Below, piece after piece: positions 9,100 to 15,583 of a DNA stretch of 64,000 nucleotides. Location: NCBI RefSeq assembly GCF_010894405.1, contig NZ_JAAIYA010000024.1, forward strand, positions 62,001-126,000, given 5' to 3'. Numbering within the stretch: the stretch's first letter is position 1; every line of letters starts with the position of its first letter. The notes below the pieces were generated by a model. The model was given only the letters and a program-made list of their open reading frames with translations, had not been told where the DNA came from and searched no databases. Source of the DNA: Pyxidicoccus caerfyrddinensis. GTDB taxonomy: Bacteria; Myxococcota; Myxococcia; Myxococcales; Myxococcaceae. Position numbers and translations under genes: made by a program.

Positions 9100-9824
9100 G
9101 CGGCCTCCAGCTTCGCCGCCTCCAGGCGGGTGCCCGAGGGCAGCGACTCCGCCCGCTTTTCCACCAGCGTGACGATGCGCGCCGCCACCGACTCCGGCCG
9201 GGCGAGCTTCGAGTAGTCCGCGTCCGGCACCGCGTCGCGGTACATCCGCGTGTCCATCTCCCCCGGGTCCACGTTGAGGAAGCCCACGCCGGTGCCTTCC
9301 AGTTCCGCGGCCCAGATGCGGCCCAGGTGCTCCAGCGCCACCTTCGACACGCTGTACGCGCCCCAGCGCGGGTAGGCGGACACCGCAGCGTCCGAGGTGA
9401 GGTTCAGCACCAGCCCCTGCCCCCGCACCACCATGCTGCCCGCCACCGCCTTGGTGAGGCGGAAGGGGCCCACCACGTTGACCTCCAGCACGCGCTGCAA
9501 GTCCTCGCACGCGGTGTCCAGCAGCAGCGGCAGCGGCGTGGGGCCCAGCGTGCTCGCGTTGTGCACCAGCACGTCGATGGGCCCCACCAGCGCGGTGGCC
9601 GCGCCCACCAGCGGGTGAATCGCCTCCTTGTCCCCCATGTCGTACGCGAGCGCGTGAACCTCCAGGTCCTCCGCGCGCAGGGCCGCGGCGGCGGCCTCCA
9701 TCTCTCCGGCGTGGCGCGCCACGCCCACCACCCGGGCACCCCGGCGGGCGAACGCCGCCATCAGCGCCTGGCCCAGCCCCCGGCTCGCCCCCGTCACCAG
9801 TACGGCCTTTCCGACCAGCTTCAT
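9096..9824 (-). CDS. short-chain dehydrogenase/reductase
   Basis: A 242-residue classical SDR. The cofactor motif TGASRGLG is at residues 11-18, the HNAS (NNAG-type) motif at 88-91, and the catalytic Ser144, Tyr157 and Lys161 (YSVSK) are intact; NVVGPF is also typical. Arg15 and the residues after the second strand suggest NADP(H), which is weak evidence. It is the first gene of a two-gene unit whose second member is the QueA-like protein, joined by an ATGA overlap, so a functional link such as a modified deazapurine or ribosyl intermediate is possible but unproven. The gene faces an XRE-cupin regulator across 85 bp containing inverted repeats, which probably control it. Substrate unknown. 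Confidence 0.87.
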   Translation of the reverse strand: MKLVGKAVLVTGASRGLGQALMAAFARRGARVVGVARHAGEMEAAAAALRAEDLEVHALAYDMGDKEAIHPLVGAATALVGPIDVLVHNASTLGPTPLPLLLDTACEDLQRVLEVNVVGPFRLTKAVAGSMVVRGQGLVLNLTSDAAVSAYPRWGAYSVSKVALEHLGRIWAAELEGTGVGFLNVDPGEMDTRMYRDAVPDADYSKLARPESVAARIVTLVEKRAESLPSGTRLEAAKLEAA

Positions 9825-9860
9825 GCGTATGTCCTCCATGCCTGGAGGGATACACGGCTC

Positions 9861-9909
9861 CTGCCAAAGGATTGGTGCGGCGGCCAATGCCTTGGCAGAT
9901 TGCCAATCC
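9861..9909. promoter_or_regulatory. nested inverted repeats, likely XRE-cupin operator
   Basis: The 85-bp gap between two divergent starts holds TTGGCA-GAT-TGCCAA (9892-9906, perfect 6-bp arms), ATTGG (9871-9875) with CCAAT (9884-9888), and CTGCCAAAGG (9861-9870) as a near inverse of CCTTGGCAG (9890-9898). Three overlapping dyads built on the same TTGGCA/TGCCAA words suggest cooperative binding of the adjacent regulator, with autoregulation. Confidence 0.6.
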
Positions 9910-10467
9910 ATGAACGACGAGAACCTGCCGGACAGGCTGGCACGCAACATCCGGACGCTCCGCGAGACGCGCGGCGCCACGCAGGCGCAGCTCGCGAAGC
10001 TGGCGGGCGTGCCCCGGGCCACCTGGGCGAATCTCGAGTCAGGAGCCGCCAACCCCACGCTGACCGTGCTGCACCGGGTCGCGAGCGCATTGCAGGTGTC
10101 CCTGGAGGAGCTCATCGCGAAGCCCCGGGCGAGCGCCCGGCACTACCCTCGCGCCAGCCTCCCCGTGCGCATGCGCGGCGCGGGCATGCTCCGCAAGCTG
10201 CTGCCCGACCCGCTGCCCGGCATGGAGTTCGACCGGATGGAGCTGCCGCCCCAGGTGCGCATCACCGGCGTGCCCCACACCCCCGGCACCCGCGAGTACC
10301 TCGCCTGCGAGTCCGGCGAGCTGCTGCTCATCGCCAGCGGCGAGCGCTTCCACCTCCAGCCCGGCGACGTCGTCGTCTTCCGGGGCGACCAGAAGCACTC
10401 GTATGAAAATCCGGGGACGAAGACGGCCGTGGGCTACTCCGTCGTCCTGCTGGCGCCCGCGGTGTGA
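9910..10467 (+). CDS. XRE-family transcriptional regulator with cupin domain
   Basis: A 185-residue protein: an N-terminal helix-turn-helix of XRE type (about residues 8-62, with TQAQLAKLAGVPRATWANLESG as the recognition region) and a C-terminal cupin barrel (about 110-180; HTPGTREYLACESGELLLI, then FHLQPGDVVVFRGDQKHSYEN). This fusion is common among regulators that sense a small ligand or metal in the cupin pocket. It diverges from the SDR/QueA-like unit across a palindrome-rich gap, so it most likely controls that unit and itself. ATG at 9910 gives MNDENLPDRLARNIR, a normal XRE beginning. It ends one base before the stop of the convergent 2OG oxygenase gene. Confidence 0.88.
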   Translation: MNDENLPDRLARNIRTLRETRGATQAQLAKLAGVPRATWANLESGAANPTLTVLHRVASALQVSLEELIAKPRASARHYPRASLPVRMRGAGMLRKLLPDPLPGMEFDRMELPPQVRITGVPHTPGTREYLACESGELLLIASGERFHLQPGDVVVFRGDQKHSYENPGTKTAVGYSVVLLAPAV

Positions 10468-11070
10468 TCAGCCCGCGTCGCGCCCGTAGTACCAGGCGGT
10501 GAGGGCGAGGCGCGGGGCGAAGGCGGGCAGCACCTCGTGCTCGATGCGCTCGCTCAGGAACACCACCAGCCGGTCCAGGGAGGGCTCCACGTCCACGGGC
10601 GCCGAGTCCTCCGGGTACAGGCGCAGCACGCCACCGTGTGCCGGCGTCCAGCCCGCGTTGGCGTACCAGATGGCCGTGGCCCGCCGGTTGGACTGTCCGG
10701 GGAACGCGTCGCGGTGGCGCGCGTAGTGGGCCCCGCCGCCCGGGTAGCAGGCGAGCTGCAAGTCGAAGCGCCCGAGCCCCAGGTACGCACTGGCGGACAG
10801 GGCCTCGCCCAGCTCTCGGAAGGACTCCCACAGCACGCCGAGCGGCGTGCCCGGCTCCGGCAACACCCAGTCGATGAGGTCTCCGCGCACGGCCGTGTCG
10901 CGCGTGCGGTCCGCGCCGCGCCGGATGGCCGCGGGCCGCAGGCCGCAGGAGTCCGCGCGGGCCAGGGCCTCGTCCCGCGCCGCGTGCGCCCGTGCCTCGC
11001 CCAGGAACGCGGGCCGGATGAAATATCCGCGCGTCCCCAGCGCTTCGACCTCGTCGTCCGTCAGCTCCAC
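10468..11070 (-). CDS. 2-oxoglutarate/Fe(II)-dependent oxygenase
   Basis: A 200-residue protein with the double-stranded beta-helix oxygenase signature. The iron triad is H119-x-D121 (HYARHRDAFPG) and H178 (ERIEHEVLP), with R187 placed to bind 2-oxoglutarate. The prolyl-4-hydroxylase-like layout is also seen in RATAIWYAN and GGVLRLYP. It probably hydroxylates a protein or small-molecule substrate in the cytosol, which is not identifiable here. I chose GTG at 11070 because GGAGGAAGCCGG directly precedes it (11071-11082), a strong ribosome site at good spacing; the longer frame to 11481 would overlap the divergent DUF4230 gene. Confidence 0.82.
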   Translation of the reverse strand: MELTDDEVEALGTRGYFIRPAFLGEARAHAARDEALARADSCGLRPAAIRRGADRTRDTAVRGDLIDWVLPEPGTPLGVLWESFRELGEALSASAYLGLGRFDLQLACYPGGGAHYARHRDAFPGQSNRRATAIWYANAGWTPAHGGVLRLYPEDSAPVDVEPSLDRLVVFLSERIEHEVLPAFAPRLALTAWYYGRDAG

Positions 11071-11154
11071 CCGGCTTCCTCCACGCGACACGGCGCTCAC
11101 GCGCACACACCGTGCCCCAGACGTCCCCTCCAGGGAAGGAGGTACACTGTCCCC

Positions 11155-11769
11155 ATGGCGCACCTCTCGCGAGTCCTCACCATCCTCCTGGGTGCCACGC
11201 TCGGCGCGGTGGGCGCCTGGCTGCTCCTCCGCTCGCCGCCCACCTCCCTGCCGGACACGCCGTCCGTCGTGCAGCAGATGCGCGACGTGGCCCGGCTGGA
11301 GACGCTGGACGTGTCCCTCTACAAGAAGGTGGCCTTCACGCCCCAGCCCGAGACCACCGACGCGCTGTGGAAGGACGTGCTGAGCTGGGCCGCGTACACG
11401 ATTCGCAATCAGCACGGCCGCGCCATCGTCTTCGCGGACGCGCGGCTGGGCTTCGACTTCCAGCGCTTCGATTCGTCCCACCTCCAGGTGGCCGGCACGC
11501 GCGTCTACGTGGTGCTGCCTCCGCTGGAGGTGAAGGTGGAGCTGCGCCCCGGCGAGACGGAGGTCATCGACTCCAACCTGGACAGCGCGCAGACAGCGCA
11601 GCTCCTGGAGAAGGCGCGCGTGGCCTTCGAGCAGGAGGTGCGCGCCGATTCACGTCTGCGTCAGCGCGCCCGGGACTCCGCGGAGCGCTCCCTGCGCGCG
11701 CTGCTGCTCACGCTGGGCTACCGCGAGGTGCTCTTCGTGGAGAACCTGCCCACGGCCACCGCCGGCTGA
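11155..11769 (+). CDS. DUF4230-family membrane-anchored protein
   Basis: A 204-residue protein with one N-terminal transmembrane or uncleaved signal helix (about residues 5-25), followed by a domain that looks like DUF4230. In it, LETLDVSLYKKVAF, IVFADARLGFDFQRFD, VYVVLPPLEVKVELRP and the C-terminal amphipathic helix ending LLLTLGYREVLFVE follow the family pattern. The soluble part should face the periplasm. The molecular role of DUF4230 is unknown. AGGGAAGGAGG lies about 10 nt upstream of ATG 11155. It diverges from the 2OG oxygenase gene with 84 bp between starts, and ends close to the convergent TPR gene. Confidence 0.8.
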   Translation: MAHLSRVLTILLGATLGAVGAWLLLRSPPTSLPDTPSVVQQMRDVARLETLDVSLYKKVAFTPQPETTDALWKDVLSWAAYTIRNQHGRAIVFADARLGFDFQRFDSSHLQVAGTRVYVVLPPLEVKVELRPGETEVIDSNLDSAQTAQLLEKARVAFEQEVRADSRLRQRARDSAERSLRALLLTLGYREVLFVENLPTATAG

Positions 11770-11778
11770 GTCGGCGCC

Positions 11779-13038
11779 TCACGCGGCGGAGAGTCCCTCG
11801 GCGGTGAGGGTGAAGACGCCGGGAATCCCATCAGGAGACGGCACCAGTCGCTCCAGGGCCTCCCGCGCGGCAGCGTCCGACTCGCGGCAGACGAGCGCCA
11901 GCTCCCTCCGGCCCAGCGACACCCGCAGCGGTTCTTCACCTGCCTCGCGGGCCAGCCGCTCTCGCTGCGACGCGGTGAGCAGGCGTGCTCCGTCGTGGCC
12001 ATCCCCCGCGACGACGGCCCACAGTCCGGAGAAGGCCTCGGCGAGCCGCACCTCTCCCTGGTCGATGAGGACGGGCCGCACCGGCGCGGGGCTCGCCTCC
12101 AGGTTTCGCCAGGCCGCCGCGTCCACCGCCTCGGCCGTGAGTCCCACGAGGGCCAGCGCGGACTCCGGCAGGTAGCGCACGAAGTCGGTGTCCTCCAGCA
12201 CGTAGAAGACCTCCAGGCCCGCGGGGCCCGGCCGGTGCAGCGCGCCCACCGCCCGCGCGGCGAAGTCCGCCGGCCGCAACACCGGGCGCAGCCGGGACTC
12301 CAGCGCGGCGCCCTCCGCGCTCAGGCCCGAGGAGAGGCCTCCCAGCCGTGCCGCCAGCGCGTCCACGTGCGCGGTGAGGTCCTCCGGGCCCGGCGACTCA
12401 CGCCATGCCGCGTACAGCGAGCCCACGTCCACGCGCCCCACCCCACCCGAGGCGAGCTTCACCAGCAGGTCCTTCCCCTGCCGCCGGAAGGTCACCCGGG
12501 CCCGGCCCAGCGCGGCGGCCAGCGCCGTGGTGAACTCCGGGCGCAGCACCTGCTCCTGGGGCATAGGCGGAGCCGGCAGGTCGGCGGTCTCCAGTTCCTC
12601 CTTCAGCAGCCGGGCCTCGGCGTCGAAGGGGTCTCGCTCGATCGCCTCCTTCACATACGCGCGGGCCTTGTCGGCCTCACCGCGCCGCAGCCCGAGCACC
12701 GCGAGCACCTTGAGGACTTCCGGGTCACTCGGCTCCTGGGCCTGCACCTCGCGCAGCAGTGCTTCCGCGTCGCCGTGGCGCTCCAGGCCCAGCAGCGCCC
12801 GGGCCAGCCCCAGGCGCACGGGTACGTCCCGGGGGAAGTCGCGCCGCAGGGACTCCAGCAGCGGCAGGGCCTCGCGCTCGGCGCCCGCGTTGATGAGCGC
12901 ATGGGCCACCGCGAGCCTCGGCGTGGGGCCGGGAGTGCTGCGTGCCTCCGCGCGCAGCAGGTCCAGCTCCGCGTCGCTGAGACTCTCGCCCGCCTCCACC
13001 TTCCGGCGGACGCGCTCCAGTTCTTGAGGGGCGCTCAC
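11779..13038 (-). CDS. TPR protein with C-terminal DUF1444-like domain
   Basis: A 419-residue protein. Residues about 1-165 form helical TPR-like repeats (LAVAHALINAGAEREALPLLESL, then VRLGLARALLGLERHGDAEALLREV, then LKVLAVLGLRRGEADKARAYV), each near 34 residues. The C-terminal 240 residues resemble DUF1444/YtpQ: a beta-alpha region with LLVKLASGGVGRVDVGSLYAAW, HVDAL, ESRLRPVLRPADF and FVRYLPESA. No signal peptide or membrane segment is seen, so it is likely cytosolic. Role unknown; TPRs imply protein contacts. GTG at 13038 is chosen (VSAPQELERVRRK); the longer ATG at 13074 adds a poorly typical leader. The DUF1444 assignment is tentative. Confidence 0.7.
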   Translation of the reverse strand: MSAPQELERVRRKVEAGESLSDAELDLLRAEARSTPGPTPRLAVAHALINAGAEREALPLLESLRRDFPRDVPVRLGLARALLGLERHGDAEALLREVQAQEPSDPEVLKVLAVLGLRRGEADKARAYVKEAIERDPFDAEARLLKEELETADLPAPPMPQEQVLRPEFTTALAAALGRARVTFRRQGKDLLVKLASGGVGRVDVGSLYAAWRESPGPEDLTAHVDALAARLGGLSSGLSAEGAALESRLRPVLRPADFAARAVGALHRPGPAGLEVFYVLEDTDFVRYLPESALALVGLTAEAVDAAAWRNLEASPAPVRPVLIDQGEVRLAEAFSGLWAVVAGDGHDGARLLTASQRERLAREAGEEPLRVSLGRRELALVCRESDAAAREALERLVPSPDGIPGVFTLTAEGLSAA

Positions 13039-13091
13039 CCGCGCGACTCTAGTGCCGCGCCCAGTCGGGCCCAACTCCTGGAACAGGGTCG

Positions 13092-14570
13092 TCAGCTCGC
13101 CCGAATGGCCTTCCGGAGCCGTCGCACCGCTTCCGGAATCCGTCCGGCGTCCGTGCCGCCGTAGCCCAGCACGAGCCCCGGACGGGAGGCCTTCTCCAGG
13201 TAGCAGGACGACAGCGGCATGGCCCAGATGCCCTCCTTCGCGGCGCGCTCGGAAAGCTGCCGGTCCTTGAAGCGCTTCGGCAGGGCCGCCACCAGGTGCA
13301 TGCCCGCCTGCGCTCCGAGGACCTCCACCGTGTCGCCCAGCTCCCGGGTGAGCGACTCCACGAGCACCGTGCGCCGCTCGCGATAGAGCTGCCGCATCTT
13401 CCGCAGGTGACGCGCGAAGTGGCCCTCGGTGAGGAAGTCCGTCAGCGCCGCCTGGAAGAGCGTGGGCGGGAAGATGTCCATCGCGTCCCGCACGCGCGCG
13501 AAGCGCGGCACGAGGTCTGGCGGGAGCACCATGTAGCCCACCCGCAGCGCCGGGAAGAGCACCTTGCTGAAGGTCCCGATGTAGATGACGCGCGCATCCC
13601 TATCCAGCCCCTGCAGCGCGGACACGGGGAGGCTCTCGTAGCGGTACTCGCTGTCGTAGTCGTCCTCCAGAATCCAAGCGCCGCTGCGCTGCGCCCAGTC
13701 CAGGAGCTGCAGCCGGCGCGACGCGCTCAGCGTCACCCCGAGCGGATACTGGTGCGAAGGCGTGACGTATGCGGCCCGCGCATTCGCGCAGCGCTCGATG
13801 CCCGCGCTCACGTCCAGCCCTTCCTCGTCCACGGGCACGGGCACCATGCGAGCCCCTGCCATCGTCAGCACGTCCTTCGCCCCGGGGTAGCCCGGCTCCT
13901 CCATCCAGACGGGGCTGCGCGCGTCCAGCAGCACGCGGGCCGACAGCTCCAGCGCCTGCTGCGAGCCGCTCACCACCATGATGTGGTCCGCCTCGCACCG
14001 CACCGCGCGCGACGTGCGCAGGTACGCGGCGAGCGCCTCGCGAAACGGCCGGTACCCCATGGGGTCGCCGTAGGTCAGCAGGCTCCGGGTGGGGTTGCGC
14101 GAGTGTCGCGCGAGCAGCGCCGACCAGACCTGGAACGGGAAGTGGTCCACCGCGGGCTGGCTCACGCGAAACGCGCCCCAGCCTCCGTGCCAGGGCTCGG
14201 GCGTGAGCCGCTCTCCGAGGACCGCGCTCCCCTGGGAGAGGACGCGCCGGCCCGGCGTGCCTCGCACCGGGGCGTGGGCATCGGCCGGTGGCGCCTCGTC
14301 GGGGAGCGAGCGGGCGACGAAGGTCCCCGCCCCCACGCGGCTCTCGAAGTAGCCCTCGGCGAGGAGCTGCTCGAAGGCGCCCAGGATGGGGATGCGGGAG
14401 ATTCCCAGCTCCGTGGCCAGGCTCCGCGTCGAGGGCAGCCGCTCCCCCGCGCGCAGCCGCCGGTCGACGATGGCCTCGCGATAGCCGTCGTAGAGCTGCC
14501 GGTACAGCGGCACGGACGAGCGGCGGTCCACCGCGATGATGGGGACGATGCCCGACGGAGCTCGCTTCAT
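13092..14570 (-). CDS. MocR-type regulator (GntR HTH fused to PLP aminotransferase fold)
   Basis: A 492-residue protein. The N-terminal winged helix of GntR type covers residues 20-85 (LYRQLYDGYREAIVDRRLRAG, then RLPSTRSLATELGISR, then EGYFESRVGAGTFV). A fold-type I aminotransferase domain follows (about 140-490), with LEDDYDSEYR and the PLP-binding Lys336 in YIGTFSKVLFPALRVGY. MocR proteins bind PLP or an amino compound and control a divergent or neighbouring gene. No pdxS/pdxT or GABA gene is adjacent; the divergent gene encodes a NIPSNAP lipoprotein. Two direct ATGGCCA repeats in the intergenic gap are plausible binding sites. ATG at 14570 gives MKRAPSGIVPI. Confidence 0.9.
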   Translation of the reverse strand: MKRAPSGIVPIIAVDRRSSVPLYRQLYDGYREAIVDRRLRAGERLPSTRSLATELGISRIPILGAFEQLLAEGYFESRVGAGTFVARSLPDEAPPADAHAPVRGTPGRRVLSQGSAVLGERLTPEPWHGGWGAFRVSQPAVDHFPFQVWSALLARHSRNPTRSLLTYGDPMGYRPFREALAAYLRTSRAVRCEADHIMVVSGSQQALELSARVLLDARSPVWMEEPGYPGAKDVLTMAGARMVPVPVDEEGLDVSAGIERCANARAAYVTPSHQYPLGVTLSASRRLQLLDWAQRSGAWILEDDYDSEYRYESLPVSALQGLDRDARVIYIGTFSKVLFPALRVGYMVLPPDLVPRFARVRDAMDIFPPTLFQAALTDFLTEGHFARHLRKMRQLYRERRTVLVESLTRELGDTVEVLGAQAGMHLVAALPKRFKDRQLSERAAKEGIWAMPLSSCYLEKASRPGLVLGYGGTDAGRIPEAVRRLRKAIRAS

Positions 14571-14582
14571 GCGCCCAGGATA

Positions 14583-14627
14583 ATGGCCATACGGTAGCCG
14601 GCCAAAGCGGTCATTGAGGATGGCCAC
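14583..14627. promoter_or_regulatory. direct ATGGCCA repeats, candidate MocR operator
   Basis: ATGGCCAT (14583-14590) and ATGGCCAC (14620-14627) are direct repeats 37 bp apart in the 78-bp gap between the MocR gene and the NIPSNAP gene, with a related GGCCAAAG at 14600-14607. MocR regulators typically bind two direct repeats upstream of their target. Confidence 0.45.
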
Positions 14628-14648
14628 TCCAGCGTGGACATTGCGCCC

Positions 14649-15476
14649 ATGCCACGGCCTCAAGTCTTCACACCCGCCCTCCTGCTGCTCTCGCTGGCCT
14701 GCGCGGGCTCACGGCCCACCACGGACGCGCCCTCCATGCCCCACGACTCCTGCTGCGCGATTGTCGAGCTCCGCCAGTACACCCTGAAGCCCGGCCAGCG
14801 GGACACGTTGGTGGACCTCTTCGAGCGCGAGTTCATCGAAGGCCAGGAGGCCGTCGGCATGGCCATTCCGGGGGAGTTCAGAGACCTCGACCGGCCGGAC
14901 CGCTTCGTCTGGCTCCGCGGCTTCTCCGACATGGCCTCGCGGCACCAGGGGCTCACCGCCTTCTACGGCGGCCCCATCTGGAAGGCGAACCGCGAGACGG
15001 CGAACGGCACCATGCTGGACTCCTCCAACGTGCTGCTGCTCAAGCCCTCCCGCCCCGGCTCCGGCTTCGGCCACCCCCTGGCCGAGCGTCCCCCGAAAGG
15101 TGCCACCGCCATCCCCCCGAGCGTCGTCCTGGCCACGGTGTACGCATTCGACGCGCCGGTGGATGAGGACTTCGTCCGCTTCTTCGAGCAGGAGCTGAAG
15201 CCCGCGCTGGCCGAGGCCGGCCTGCCCGTCTCGGCGTACTTCCAGACGGACGACAGCCCCAACACCTTCACCGCGCTGCCCGTCCGGGAGGGTGAGCACG
15301 TCTTCATCTGGTTCTCCGGCGCGCCCGGCGCCGAGGCCCTCCAGGAGCGCCTGTCACGGCTCACGGCCTCGCCGGCGTGGAGCGCGCGCGTCGAGCCAGA
15401 GCTGAAGCGCCGCCTCAAGTCCGCGCCCGAGGTGCTCCGGCTGTCGCCCGGTGCTCGCTCACGCCTGCGGGTGTGA
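14649..15476 (+). CDS. NIPSNAP-family lipoprotein
   Basis: A 275-residue protein with a lipoprotein-like signal (LLLLSLACAGS, candidate lipidated Cys18 after L-A). Two ferredoxin-like alpha/beta-barrel NIPSNAP units follow. The first begins CCAIVELRQYTLKPGQRDTLVDLFER and contains RFVWLRGFSDMASRHQGL and FYGGPIWK. The second begins VVLATVYAFDAPVDEDFVRFFEQ and ends EHVFIWFSG. NIPSNAP domains are common dimeric alpha/beta barrels of unknown catalytic role, so function is not assigned. It diverges from the MocR regulator, its probable controller. The lipid anchor is unusual for this family, whose members are mostly cytosolic. A GTG five codons upstream is an alternative start. Confidence 0.8.
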   Translation: MPRPQVFTPALLLLSLACAGSRPTTDAPSMPHDSCCAIVELRQYTLKPGQRDTLVDLFEREFIEGQEAVGMAIPGEFRDLDRPDRFVWLRGFSDMASRHQGLTAFYGGPIWKANRETANGTMLDSSNVLLLKPSRPGSGFGHPLAERPPKGATAIPPSVVLATVYAFDAPVDEDFVRFFEQELKPALAEAGLPVSAYFQTDDSPNTFTALPVREGEHVFIWFSGAPGAEALQERLSRLTASPAWSARVEPELKRRLKSAPEVLRLSPGARSRLRV

Positions 15477-15583
15477 AGCGCGACGCCCCGGCTACCGCGA
15501 CTCGCACCTCGTGAAGGGGCTGAGCGTCGTCGCGGCCTCCGTCGCAACTGACCGGCTGCGAGGCTCGTTCGCGCCGTGGCGCT

